Of a DNA stretch of 64,000 nt, positions 52,077 through 60,831 are shown piece after piece. This DNA comes from Anaerolineae bacterium (GTDB taxonomy: Bacteria; Chloroflexota; Anaerolineae; DUEN01): positions 95,577 to 159,576 of the forward strand of contig JANXBS010000001.1 in NCBI GenBank assembly GCA_025060615.1, read 5' to 3'. The first letter of the stretch is position 1. The number at the start of each line of letters is the position of its first letter. The notes under the pieces are model-generated. The model searched no databases. It saw only the letters and a list, made by a program, of their open reading frames with translations, and was not told the DNA's origin. A program made the position numbers and the translations under genes.

Positions 52077-53402
52077 TTAGCGCGGCTCCCATCTGACCGC
52101 GTCAAAAGCGATGAGACGGCTCAGGCGCGGCTCGTAGGTCACGTCAGAGAGCGAAACGTAATCGCTGCGGGTCCCCGTGAACCAGTACGTGCCCAGCGAT
52201 ACCCAACGATTGCCGCTGGCTGACTGGTCCACGATCCGCAACGTGAAACCCCCGGCATGGGAAACCCAATAGCGCGCCCGCGCGGTCGTGGTATATCGCT
52301 GTGGAATAAACACCAATACCTCGTAGCGACCCGGCGCCAGGCTTGGATACCAACGCCCCCAGTTGTAGCTTGGCCGCACACGGTCGTTGTTGCGGGTCCA
52401 AAGCAGGCGCCCGCCGTATCCCTCATAGGCGATGTGCCACCCTGTCGGCGAGCCACCTCTGACGAAGCCTGGATCGGTGTCGTCCACGATCACCGCGCTC
52501 GGCGGCGGAGGCGGAGGCGGCGTGGGCACGGGGGTCACCAGCGTGAACCACGAGAGCTGCGCAACGGCTTCTCCGGCGTTCTCGTAGTGCTCCATCTTGA
52601 TCGGGATGTTACCTCCCGGCAGATAGATGTCGCCCGTGTATGTAGTGGCCGGCTGATCCCGCCAGGCGTCAATCAGCAGGTGGTTGTTCACCCAGAGCCG
52701 GCCGCCATCATCCACAGTCATACTGAAGCGATAGAAGCCAGCCGGCAGCGAGAGGGTGCGCGTCCAGCGGACGGAGAACCCATCGTTGCCGATGATGCCG
52801 GGGGCCGGCGATCCGCTACCCCAGTTAAAGTTGATTTGCGCGTCATCTCGTACCAGTGCTGGCGGGCCGCTCAGCGTCCTGTTGTTGAAGTATTCGCCGC
52901 GCCAGTTCAGGATGGGGACTGGCGCTGGAGCCCAAGAGACCCGGACCAAGGCCTCGCCGAAGCGCTCATAGTACTCGACGACGACCAGATGATGGCCAGG
53001 GCCGAGGTATTTATCGGCGCTCACCGTGCGCGCCGGGTGGTCAGACCAATCGTGGAGGATGAGCTCACCATCTACGAACACGCGGATGCCATCGTCGCTG
53101 GTGGCTGTGAAGCGGTATGTGCCGGGAGGAACGTCAATGTAGCGGGTCCAGCGGGCGGAAAAGTTGTCGGGATTGATGCTGGGATCAGGAGAGCTAGTTC
53201 CCCAGTTGTGATCGAGGTTGGCATCGAAAGGCCCTTCCTGGCGGACAAGCACAGGTGGGCCAGAGAGTGTCGTGTTGTTCCAATACATCGCCTGCCAGGT
53301 GGGCTCGGTATGAAGCGGCTGAACGGGGCCCTGGGCGAAAGCCGTGCCAGTCGCCGCCAAGACGAGAATCAGACTGATCAGAAGGCGAAACCCTTTGGAC
53401 AT
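52077..53402 (-). CDS. Secreted protein with two PA14 domains and a golvesin-like C-terminal domain
   Basis: The 441-residue protein has a signal peptide ending AFA-Q, two PA14-type domains (about 30-155 and 165-290; repeated RWTRYIDVPPGTYRFTATSD and RWTRTLSLPAGFYRFSMTVD), a Pro linker and a final domain (about 305-441) beginning VIVDDTDPGFVRGG, like golvesin/xanthan-lyase-type carbohydrate-binding modules. PA14 domains often bind glycans. No catalytic domain is present, so it is probably a carbohydrate-binding surface or secreted protein. A strong AGGAGGTAG precedes the ATG. Confidence 0.85.
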   Translation of the reverse strand: MSKGFRLLISLILVLAATGTAFAQGPVQPLHTEPTWQAMYWNNTTLSGPPVLVRQEGPFDANLDHNWGTSSPDPSINPDNFSARWTRYIDVPPGTYRFTATSDDGIRVFVDGELILHDWSDHPARTVSADKYLGPGHHLVVVEYYERFGEALVRVSWAPAPVPILNWRGEYFNNRTLSGPPALVRDDAQINFNWGSGSPAPGIIGNDGFSVRWTRTLSLPAGFYRFSMTVDDGGRLWVNNHLLIDAWRDQPATTYTGDIYLPGGNIPIKMEHYENAGEAVAQLSWFTLVTPVPTPPPPPPPSAVIVDDTDPGFVRGGSPTGWHIAYEGYGGRLLWTRNNDRVRPSYNWGRWYPSLAPGRYEVLVFIPQRYTTTARARYWVSHAGGFTLRIVDQSASGNRWVSLGTYWFTGTRSDYVSLSDVTYEPRLSRLIAFDAVRWEPR

Positions 53403-53834
53403 GCTCTACCTCCTATCCTGGGCTGACATCCCCTCAGCACAGCCGTCAGCGAACCGGTGATCCCCCGGAGACACAGGGGCATCCCTGCGTTCGTTGCTCC
53501 ATCGGGCATTCGTTGGCCGATGCCCGTATGAGGGGAGGCTGACACCTATACGCACCATAAAGACGATGGCGGTGGCTCAACTGTTCCTGGCTGAAGGGGA
53601 AAAGCCGTCGTGTGGAGATGGAGACATGGTATAATATGCACACCATTACGGTTGGGCTTCGAGAGGAGGCTCACGGGTGCTGTAAGCCCAAGCAGCGCCT
53701 GTTGAGGCTCATCCCGCCCACGAGCAGTGCTTTACTTGATTCAAACGCGCGAGAGACATTTGTTGGTGGAACGACGTATGCCTGCCTTCTACAAGGCCAT
53801 TGGTGGCCAGCGATGCTCATGGTAGTCCAATCTC
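53403..53834. other. Divergent regulatory spacer, 432 bases
   Basis: No gene is seen. An extended -10 promoter (TGGTATAAT, 53627-53635) points toward the PQQ-type gene, inside a short inverted repeat ATGGT...ACCAT. The leader would be nearly 200 bases. I did not find a clear promoter for the PA14 gene. Confidence 0.45.
53627..53635 (+). promoter_or_regulatory. Extended -10 promoter of the PQQ-type propeller gene
   Basis: TGG followed by a perfect TATAAT (53630-53635). No good -35 box is seen at 16-18 bases. Confidence 0.5.
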
Positions 53835-55865
53835 ATGACCGAGGATCATCAGACCTTCTGGCTTATCCGGCTGACCATGGTTCTCGCCCTTATCCTCGTA
53901 GGTGTAGGACCTGGGATGCCCCTCTGGAAGTTAGATCCTACTGAGCCTGTCCAGGCTCAGAGCCCCCTCACTCCTCACCTCTGGCTGCCCCTGGTCCTGA
54001 AGAGCGATGATAGTGCTTCCACTGAATGGAGTCAGCATGCCCACGACGCGCAGCATACCGGTTACGTCCCTCAGGCCCCGCCCTATCCCTGGCGGCTGCG
54101 GTGGATTTGGAACGGCGTGGACGCCAGCGGCCGGGTCCGCAAAGTCACCACTAGCGGTACGCTCCCTCGTAACGTCCAGCCGGTCACTGGCGGTGGGCGG
54201 GTCTACATCGCCGCTGGCACTGACGGCGTCTTCGCCCTGAGCGAGGCCACCGGCCAGCAGCTCTGGCGGCAAAGCGGCATCGGCGACGTCCGCTCCACCG
54301 TGGCCTACGATCCCGACACTCAGTCCGTCTTCGTCGTCTCCAGCAACGGGCGGCTCTATAAACTGCGCGCTTTAGATGGCGTCGTCTTGAGCCAGTTCGA
54401 CTCCGGTCAGAGCAGCACTCTCTCCCTGCCCCCCGCGGTGGTCAGCGACCGGGTCCTCTTCTCTATAGGCAACTCGGTCTACGCGGTGAGTAAGCAGACG
54501 ATGCAGCAGATATGGGCCTACGACGCCGGCGCGACGGTGGCTGTCCCGCCCGCCTATTCGCCTTCTCGGAATGTAGTGATTGTGGCAACCGAGCCAGACC
54601 TCTATGTCCATGCGATCTACAATAACAACGGCACGCGCAAGTGGCGCGTTCGGCCAGTCCACTCCAGCCGCAACTTCACCGACCCCACTGAATATCGCCT
54701 CGGCTGGCCTGTCATCGCTGAGAGCGCCGGATACGTGCTGATCAAGGTTCGACTGGATTGGGAGACGATGTGGCGCAATTGGCCGCAGACCAACGTCGGG
54801 ATACGCCAGTTTCTGACCCAAAATCCTGGCGACCAGGCCCTCTTCGTTCTGGACTTGGACGATGGGGGCGTCCCCTACATCGCCCATGTGGGCCACGGCG
54901 GCTATGGGGACGGCGGTTACATGCCGATGGGACCGCAGCCGGTGGTCCGGCGACTGCCGAATGGCAAAGAGGTGGTCTACATCGTCATCCGCGCCAAACA
55001 CGTCTACGACCCCCGCTGGGACTCCCATTTTGGCGAAATGGTGCTAGATGATACCACCGTGAGTGGCCTGCAGGGTGGATACGTGCGCTTCATCCGCTTT
55101 GACTGGCCGCCCGGGTCGGAGAATCCCTTCCTGCTCACCGACGAACAGCCCAACGTCTCTATGGCTGGTGACTACCTCTTTGGCGGGCACTGGGAGGCGG
55201 GCTTCGCCATGCGCATCCTGGACCGCTCCGACGCGCGGGGAAGTTTCGGGAGTCCCATCACGACCCAGCGCCTCTCCACCGTGGTGACCTCGCAGGATAA
55301 CACCGGCGCGTGTGCCTTCAGCCCCTCGCACTACTGCCCCAGGGGTCTGGGGGGCGGGCGCGTGTACGACTTTGGCTTCTACATCTATTACGACCAGGGC
55401 CCGGTCTACGACCAGTACTGGAGCGAGTACGCCGTCTGGGTGGTGAGCAACGACAACCTCTACTTCCGCAGTTGCGATGGAGCGATCGTGGCGTTGACCA
55501 GCGGCCACCCCGAGGCGACGGTGATTGCGCCGGCGATGGCGCCCGCCTTGCCCCCTGACCTGCCGGAAGATGCGCCAGTTGCTGCTATTCCCCACGCTGC
55601 TGCGCGCGCGTGGGCCGGGCGCACCGTGACCATCACCGGCACATTGCACTATGTCTTCAATAATGGCAAACAGGTGTTGCTGGGCTTCGACTATCCCCAC
55701 CAGGGAGCGTTCAAGGTCATCATCCGGCGGGCCGATTGGAGCCGTTTTGGCAGCGCGCCGGAACGCATGTATCACGTTGGCCAACGGATGGCGGTGACCG
55801 GCACCATTTCCTGGTATCAGGGCGACCCGGCCATCTACGTCACCGCGCCGGAGCAGATTCGGTAA
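53835..55865 (+). CDS. Exported PQQ-type beta-propeller protein with C-terminal OB-like domain
   Basis: The 676-residue protein has an N-terminal signal or anchor (about 10-30), then PQQ/quinoprotein-type propeller repeats (GRVYIAAGTDGVFALSEATG, VFVVSSNGRLYKLRALDG, DRVLFSIGNSVYAVSKQT). The middle is irregular and may be further blades. The last 85 residues look like an OB fold (GRTVTITGTLHYVF, FKVIIRRADW, VGQRMAVTGTISWY). No catalytic residues are recognised. It is divergent from the PA14 gene and probably also a surface or secreted protein. Confidence 0.72.
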   Translation: MTEDHQTFWLIRLTMVLALILVGVGPGMPLWKLDPTEPVQAQSPLTPHLWLPLVLKSDDSASTEWSQHAHDAQHTGYVPQAPPYPWRLRWIWNGVDASGRVRKVTTSGTLPRNVQPVTGGGRVYIAAGTDGVFALSEATGQQLWRQSGIGDVRSTVAYDPDTQSVFVVSSNGRLYKLRALDGVVLSQFDSGQSSTLSLPPAVVSDRVLFSIGNSVYAVSKQTMQQIWAYDAGATVAVPPAYSPSRNVVIVATEPDLYVHAIYNNNGTRKWRVRPVHSSRNFTDPTEYRLGWPVIAESAGYVLIKVRLDWETMWRNWPQTNVGIRQFLTQNPGDQALFVLDLDDGGVPYIAHVGHGGYGDGGYMPMGPQPVVRRLPNGKEVVYIVIRAKHVYDPRWDSHFGEMVLDDTTVSGLQGGYVRFIRFDWPPGSENPFLLTDEQPNVSMAGDYLFGGHWEAGFAMRILDRSDARGSFGSPITTQRLSTVVTSQDNTGACAFSPSHYCPRGLGGGRVYDFGFYIYYDQGPVYDQYWSEYAVWVVSNDNLYFRSCDGAIVALTSGHPEATVIAPAMAPALPPDLPEDAPVAAIPHAAARAWAGRTVTITGTLHYVFNNGKQVLLGFDYPHQGAFKVIIRRADWSRFGSAPERMYHVGQRMAVTGTISWYQGDPAIYVTAPEQIR

Positions 55866-56148
55866 GGGAGGGCGATGTGTCTGCTCGGCCTCCAAACTCC
55901 CTCTTGGATCTTACACCCGGCCGGCAGCGCTGCTGGCTCCGCTGATCTTGGCCGTCAGCCAGACATCCACAGCAGCCCGTTGGCCACAGCAGGGACTGGA
56001 AAACGGGACGGCCCTTTACACCGAGGGCCGCCTGCGATTGGGAGTGGTGGGGGGCGATTAGGAGCCCCCTTCAATCTTTGCAAAGTGCTCAAACCGAGCG
56101 GTCCTTTCACCATCTGCTAACGATCTCTTGGTGCAGGCACTAGGGGGA
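55866..56148. other. Spacer after the PQQ-type gene
   Basis: With the promoter region that follows, this makes a 554-base gap. A short open stretch (about 55888-56060) reads like a hydrophobic leader plus LENGTALYTEGRLRLGVVGG, but it has no good start or ribosome-binding site, so I do not call it a gene. Confidence 0.35.
56050..56071 (+). terminator. Weak hairpin terminator
   Basis: GGGGGC and GCCCCC form a 6-bp stem with an 8-base loop, followed by TTCAATCTTTG. It could end the PQQ-type transcript. Confidence 0.35.
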
Positions 56149-56177
56149 TTGACAACGGCCATAGTTTGATGTAAGAT
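56149..56177 (+). promoter_or_regulatory. Promoter of the fucoside-type sugar operon
   Basis: TTGACA (56149-56154), 17 bases and TAAGAT (56172-56177). The predicted start near 56184 lies inside the palindromic operator. The leader is about 235 bases long. Confidence 0.65.
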
Positions 56178-56191
56178 GATATCGATTTCAT
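56176..56191 (+). promoter_or_regulatory. LacI-family type operator
   Basis: ATGATATCGATTTCAT matches its own reverse complement at 14 of 16 positions with a central CG, the hallmark of LacI-family sites. It overlaps the -10 box and the start of transcription, as expected for repression, and a LacI regulator is encoded in the same operon. Confidence 0.7.
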
Positions 56192-56419
56192 GACATGCGT
56201 ATCATATCCTCTAGTCTATAGAGCCTCTGTAGTTTCTTCGCGTTTTTTAGCGCAGCGAGCAGCCCCGGCTTGCGGTTTGTGTTGTGCAACTGTGTAACAT
56301 GGTAGGGAAAGGAGGTGTATCTACCGCTCAGCCAAGCACAGGTTCCATCATCGAGAAAACCGCGCTCCTTTACTCGTCAGAAGTTTCCCCTCATCTATTT
56401 ATGAAAGGAGTGAGAGCCT

Positions 56420-57802
56420 ATGTCCAACTTACTTGCTCACAAGATCACCCGTCGTGATCTTTTGCGTTGGATGGGCGTTGGCGCTGCTGGAGCTGCCCTA
56501 GCCGCTTGCGTCCCGCCGACCCCGGCTCCAGCCCCCGCTGCTGCCCCAACGGAGGCTCCCCAAGAAGTTGAGAAGCCAGCCCCGGCTGCTGAAAAGGTCG
56601 TCCTAACCTTTGGCCATCACTGGGAGGCCGCCTTCCAACCTCACCAGGAGAAGTTTGATCAGATGTGGTTAGAGCGGCATCCTGGTGTCGAGATCAAGGT
56701 GACGTACAACACCTGGAGTGAGCACAACCGCATCGTGCCCACCTGGGCCGCCGCCGGCGAGCTGCCTGACATCATCTACGTGCACGGGCGCTACGCCTTC
56801 CCCTGGAACCACGAGGGCATCCTTATCAGCATCCAGGATTACGTGGATCAGGACGTCGAGTTTGACGTGAAGGGGATCTGGGAGGAGGCCCTAAAGCTGT
56901 ATCGCTACAAGGGCAAGCAGTATGAGATCCCCTATGATCATGGCCCTGTCATCCTCGGCTATAACAAGGATCTCTTTGACGCGGCTGGGCTGCCGTATCC
57001 CGATGATACCTGGACGATGGACGACCTCCTGGAAAACGCCAAGAAGCTGACTAAGGAGGGCCAATGGGGCTGGGGCGGCTACTACAGCCAGATCGTCCAA
57101 CTGGGCAATGAGTGGGGCATCACCCTGGTCGGCCCGTGGGGAGGCGAGGTCTTTAACGAGGAGGAGACCAAGCTCCTGCTGGACTCGCCGGAGTGCCTAA
57201 CTGCCCTTCAGTGGTGGGCTGACATGTTGCATGTGCACAAGGTGGCCCCGTTGCCGGCCGAGTCGCAGGCGTTCCCGGCCGGGCCATGGGTGGCCGGGGT
57301 AACGGCCATGTTCGCCCTCGCCTCCTGGGGCACGCCCACCCTGCGCGAGTTCGCAAACTTCCAGTGGGATGTCGCCCCGTGGCCCAAGGGTCCCAAAGGG
57401 CGCAAGTGCGGCTCCTTCGGCAGCGGCTTCGGCATCACGCGCGACTGCAAGCATCCCGATGTCGCTTGGAGCTACCTCCGTGAGTATCTCTCCAAGGAAG
57501 GGATGGAATTCATGTGGGGCTCCTCTGGGCGTGGCAGCCCTGCTCGCAAGGCGGCCTATGAGAGCTGGATGAACTCGCCGGTCGCCCCAGAGCACGCCGA
57601 GTACTACCTGGACGCCTTGGAGAATTACGCGGTCACCGGCCGGCCCTATCAGACGCTGGCGGGCGGCGAGATCCTCGACATCTTCGATCGCAACACTAGC
57701 CTCGTGCAGACAGGCGAGAAGACCGTAGAAGAGGCCGTCCAGGCGATTATCAAAGAGGGTACCCCCGTCCTAGAGGAAGCCTACAAGCGGCTTATGGGGT
57801 AA
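56420..57802 (+). CDS. Sugar-binding lipoprotein of an ABC importer, Tat-exported
   Basis: The 460-residue protein has a twin-arginine signal (TRRDLLRWMG, residues 10-19) that ends in a lipobox (LAAC, Cys30), so it is folded before export and lipid-anchored. An Ala/Pro linker (31-58) precedes a family 1 solute-binding fold (FDQMWLERHPGVEIKVTYNT, YDHGPVILGYNKDLFDAAGL). GAAAGGAGTGAG precedes the ATG. It heads the operon; the fucosidase further along suggests a fucose-containing ligand, by context only. Confidence 0.93.
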   Translation: MSNLLAHKITRRDLLRWMGVGAAGAALAACVPPTPAPAPAAAPTEAPQEVEKPAPAAEKVVLTFGHHWEAAFQPHQEKFDQMWLERHPGVEIKVTYNTWSEHNRIVPTWAAAGELPDIIYVHGRYAFPWNHEGILISIQDYVDQDVEFDVKGIWEEALKLYRYKGKQYEIPYDHGPVILGYNKDLFDAAGLPYPDDTWTMDDLLENAKKLTKEGQWGWGGYYSQIVQLGNEWGITLVGPWGGEVFNEEETKLLLDSPECLTALQWWADMLHVHKVAPLPAESQAFPAGPWVAGVTAMFALASWGTPTLREFANFQWDVAPWPKGPKGRKCGSFGSGFGITRDCKHPDVAWSYLREYLSKEGMEFMWGSSGRGSPARKAAYESWMNSPVAPEHAEYYLDALENYAVTGRPYQTLAGGEILDIFDRNTSLVQTGEKTVEEAVQAIIKEGTPVLEEAYKRLMG

Positions 57803-57834
57803 GCGATTGAGCGCGCGTACGCTGCGGCATCGCT

Positions 57835-57868
57835 GGGGGCACCCGGCCTGATCGGGCCGGATGCCCCC
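57835..57868 (+). repeat. Intercistronic hairpin after the binding-protein gene
   Basis: GGGGGCA/TGCCCCC (7 bp) and, after one mismatch, CCGGCC/GGCCGG (6 bp) form a strong hairpin without a T run. Such hairpins often protect binding-protein mRNA so that it outnumbers the permeases. An in-frame ATG at 57861 lies within it, which argues against that start. Confidence 0.65.
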
Positions 57869-57893
57869 AACATGGAAGGTGGGACGAACACAG

Positions 57894-58823
57894 ATGGCTT
57901 GGACATTGCCTTTGATCCGAGGGCGGCGATTGACCTTACAGCAGCGAGAGGAGCTCGACTTCTATCTCGCCATCGCGCTTTGGCTGTTGGGCTTTGTGCT
58001 CTTCACTGGAGGCCCGATCCTGTTCTCTTTGGGCATGAGCTTCACGAACTGGACGGGCCTGACCAACCGGGAGTGGATTGGACTGGCGAACTATGTGAAG
58101 CTCTTCTTCAATGATCCGCTCTTTTGGATTGTGCTCAAGAACACCTTCTACTATGGCTTCGCCAGCGTCTTTCTGGGCACCCTCTTTGCCCTGCTCGTGG
58201 CCATCCTAATGAATCAAAAAGTGCCAGGCATCGCAGTCTTTCGCACCCTCTATTATCTGCCTTCGGTGACCAGCGGGGTGGCCATCGCCATCATGTGGCT
58301 GTGGCTGTTTAATCCCCAGGTGGGATTGATTAACTACTTGCTCTCCCTGGTGGGCATCAAAGGGCCTCCCTGGCTGGCTAGTCAGCAATGGGCGATGCCG
58401 GCCCTGATCCTCATGAGCCTGTGGGGCATTGGCGGCAACATGATCATCCTGCTGGCTGGCCTGCAGGGCATCCCAGATCATCTCTATGAGGCTGCGCGCA
58501 TCGATGGAGCTAACAAGTGGCATGAGTTCCGCCATGTCACTCTCCCTATGCTGTCACCCGTGCTCTTCTACGTGATCGTGATCTCGATCATCGCTTCGTT
58601 CCAGATCTTCGACAATGTGTACGTGATGACGCGCGGCGGGCCGGGGACGGCTACGTTGGTGTATGTGATGTACCTGTATCAGAACGCGTTCGAGTACCAG
58701 AAGATGGGCTATGCCTCTGCGATGGCCTGGGTCCTCTTCCTCATCATCCTGGGGCTCACTTGGGCACAATTTCGGGGCAGCCGTTACTGGGTGTACTACG
58801 AGTTCGAAGAGGAGAAGCGATAA
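57894..58823 (+). CDS. Sugar ABC transporter permease (MalF/UgpA type)
   Basis: The 309-residue protein has six membrane segments and the EAA loop (LYEAARIDGANKWHEFRHVT). NVYVMTRGGPGTATLVYVMY is typical of the UgpA/MalF group. The ATG at 57894 is chosen because the earlier one at 57861 is buried in a hairpin. No ATPase gene is present, so a shared ATPase elsewhere is expected. Confidence 0.92.
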   Translation: MAWTLPLIRGRRLTLQQREELDFYLAIALWLLGFVLFTGGPILFSLGMSFTNWTGLTNREWIGLANYVKLFFNDPLFWIVLKNTFYYGFASVFLGTLFALLVAILMNQKVPGIAVFRTLYYLPSVTSGVAIAIMWLWLFNPQVGLINYLLSLVGIKGPPWLASQQWAMPALILMSLWGIGGNMIILLAGLQGIPDHLYEAARIDGANKWHEFRHVTLPMLSPVLFYVIVISIIASFQIFDNVYVMTRGGPGTATLVYVMYLYQNAFEYQKMGYASAMAWVLFLIILGLTWAQFRGSRYWVYYEFEEEKR

Positions 58824-59743
58824 TGGAAGCGACCAGCGGATACGAAGTGGCAGGGCGCGGGGAAGCGCTAGTGATCCGGCCGGTGGTGCGCCCTTGGTAT
58901 CGCCGTAAGGAGCTCCGCCGCGCCGTATATATGGTCCTTGTTTACGCCCTGATCGTTCCAGGGGCGATCCTGCTTCTCCTGCCCTTCCTCTGGATGCTTT
59001 CGACCGCTTTGAAAACTCCTAAGCAGATCTTCGTCTTCCCACCTAAATGGATCCCCGATCCGATCCGCTGGGAGAACTTCGTGGAGGGGTGGACGAAGTA
59101 TCTGCCGTTCACCCTGTTTCTGCGCAACTCCTTGATCATTACGGTCAATAACATCATCGGCAACCTGGTCTCCTGCTGTCTGGCTGCCTATGGGTTTGCA
59201 CGCCTGCGGGCGCGCGGCAAGAACATCCTCTTCTTGATGGTCCTGGGGACTATGATGATACCGATGTGGGTGACGCTCATCCCGCAGTATGTGCTGTTCA
59301 GCTGGCTGGATTGGACCAATACGTTTCTGCCGCTCATGGTCCCTCCCTGGTTTGGCTGGCCCTTTTTCATCTTCCTGCTGCGCCAGTTTTTCATGACGAT
59401 CCCGAAAGACCTCGACGATGCGGCCCGCATTGATGGTTGCTCCACCTGGGGCATCCTCTGGCGAATTATCTTGCCGCTCTCCAGGCCGGCGCTGGCCACG
59501 GTGACGGTTTTCGCCTTCATCGGTAACTGGAACAACTTCATGGGGCCATTGGTGTATCTGCGGGATCAGGATAAGTACACACTAGCCCTGGGCCTGCAGC
59601 GCTTTCAGGGGCAGTTTGGCAACGTGCAATACCATTACATGATGGCGGTAGCGGTGATCACCGTGCTGCCCATTATCATCGTCTTCTTCTTAGCCCAGCA
59701 ATATTTCGTCCGAGGCATCGTAATGTCGGGGATCAAAGGCTAA
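58823..59743 (+). CDS. Sugar ABC transporter permease (MalG/UgpE type)
   Basis: The 306-residue protein has six membrane segments, LWMLSTALKTPKQIFVFPPKW near the start, the EAA loop (DLDDAARIDGCSTWGILWRI) and the MalG-type ending FFLAQQYFVRGIVMSGIKG. The ATG overlaps the preceding stop by one base (TAATG) and GGAG is eight bases upstream. The frame extends 21 codons back into the first permease. Confidence 0.93.
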   Translation: MEATSGYEVAGRGEALVIRPVVRPWYRRKELRRAVYMVLVYALIVPGAILLLLPFLWMLSTALKTPKQIFVFPPKWIPDPIRWENFVEGWTKYLPFTLFLRNSLIITVNNIIGNLVSCCLAAYGFARLRARGKNILFLMVLGTMMIPMWVTLIPQYVLFSWLDWTNTFLPLMVPPWFGWPFFIFLLRQFFMTIPKDLDDAARIDGCSTWGILWRIILPLSRPALATVTVFAFIGNWNNFMGPLVYLRDQDKYTLALGLQRFQGQFGNVQYHYMMAVAVITVLPIIIVFFLAQQYFVRGIVMSGIKG

Positions 59744-59758
59744 TAGCGGTGAGGGGAT

Positions 59759-60790
59759 ATGAGCTTCCAGCGCGGGTGGCAGGCGATCCAATTAGAGATG
59801 CCTGATCGCATCCCCCACACTGAATACCTAACTCATCGCTCGTTCATCCTGAAGGTGACAGGGTACGACCCGGAGGACCCATCCCAGGCGGAGCAGGCGT
59901 ATGCAGCCCTGGCGAGAGCTTTGGATTACGACTTCATCTGGTCGGTCTACGATCGCGAGTGGGGTTTGCCTAGAACCGATATGGGCCGGGCCAAGTACTA
60001 CGAGACCGAGGTGCCCTGGGAAGCCCATTACCCCTTCCGCACGGTTGAGGAGGTGCTGGCCTTTAACCCGCTGGAGGTAGCAGACCTACCTAGCCTGGAT
60101 GAGCTCACCGCCGACGTGCGTCGGTATTACGAGAAGGGCCTGGCCCTCTATCCTGAGGCAGTGTTCCCCGGCGGCTTCTACAACTCCGTCTTCACCTGGT
60201 GCATCAAGACTTTCGGCTGGGAACTCTTCATGATGGCAGCCAAAGCTGACCCCCAGCGCTTTGAACAGATCCTGGATCAGTTCACCGAGATCAGCCGGAT
60301 GGTCGTCGAAGCCCATATCCAGGCTGGGATCCCCATCTTTCTTTGCCATGATGATATCGTCTGGGCGGCGGGGGCGGTTTTCTCCCCGGCTTGGATGCGG
60401 CGATATATCTTCCCTCGGCTCAAGCGGCTATGGGATCCTTTGCGTGAGGCAGGGATCAGGGTGCTGTTCTGTTCTGACGGCAACTTTAACGAGTTTGTGG
60501 ACGATCTAGCGGAGGCCGGGGCAGAGGGATTCATCTTTGAGCCACTGACCGACCTCCGGTACATCGTGGAGCGCTACGGGCGGACCCATGTCATCATCGG
60601 GAATATAGACTCGCGCATCCTTCAGTATGGGACGCCGGAGCGGATCCGAGCCGAGGTGAAGCGGTGCGCTGACCTGGGGCGCAACTGTCCCGGCTACTTC
60701 TTCGCCGTCGGCAACCACATCCCCTATACCGTGCCCATTCCCAGTATCGAGTGCTACCTGGAGGCGATCCAGGAGTACGGCAAGAGATGA
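59759..60790 (+). CDS. Uroporphyrinogen decarboxylase family protein
   Basis: The 343-residue protein has a UroD-type TIM-barrel pattern: start RGWQAIQLEMPDRIPHTEY, middle GIPIFLCHDDIVWAAGAVFS and end VIIGNIDSRILQYGTPERI with a following FAVGNHIPYTVP. The N-terminal residues are not those of true HemE. This subgroup includes methyltransferase-like and uncharacterised enzymes, and such genes often sit in ABC sugar operons. The reaction is unknown. It lies 15 bases after the permease. Confidence 0.82.
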   Translation: MSFQRGWQAIQLEMPDRIPHTEYLTHRSFILKVTGYDPEDPSQAEQAYAALARALDYDFIWSVYDREWGLPRTDMGRAKYYETEVPWEAHYPFRTVEEVLAFNPLEVADLPSLDELTADVRRYYEKGLALYPEAVFPGGFYNSVFTWCIKTFGWELFMMAAKADPQRFEQILDQFTEISRMVVEAHIQAGIPIFLCHDDIVWAAGAVFSPAWMRRYIFPRLKRLWDPLREAGIRVLFCSDGNFNEFVDDLAEAGAEGFIFEPLTDLRYIVERYGRTHVIIGNIDSRILQYGTPERIRAEVKRCADLGRNCPGYFFAVGNHIPYTVPIPSIECYLEAIQEYGKR

Positions 60791-60831
60791 AGAGGAAAAG
60801 CTCTTCTAGATAAGCTGGGAATGCTTTGCTT

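Noticed and set aside
52257-53426. 389-codon open frame antisense to the PA14-domain gene
   Set aside because: Arg/Val-rich, no domain, no ribosome-binding site, and the opposite strand has a signal peptide and clear repeated domains.
55044-55895. 283-codon open frame antisense to the PQQ-type gene
   Set aside because: His/Arg/Ala-rich low-complexity composition with no recognisable motif; a shadow of a GC-rich gene.
55888-56060. Possible small secreted protein after the PQQ-type gene
   Set aside because: The hydrophobic stretch and following LENGTALYTEG look protein-like, but no start codon with a ribosome-binding site fits the frame. At most a remnant.
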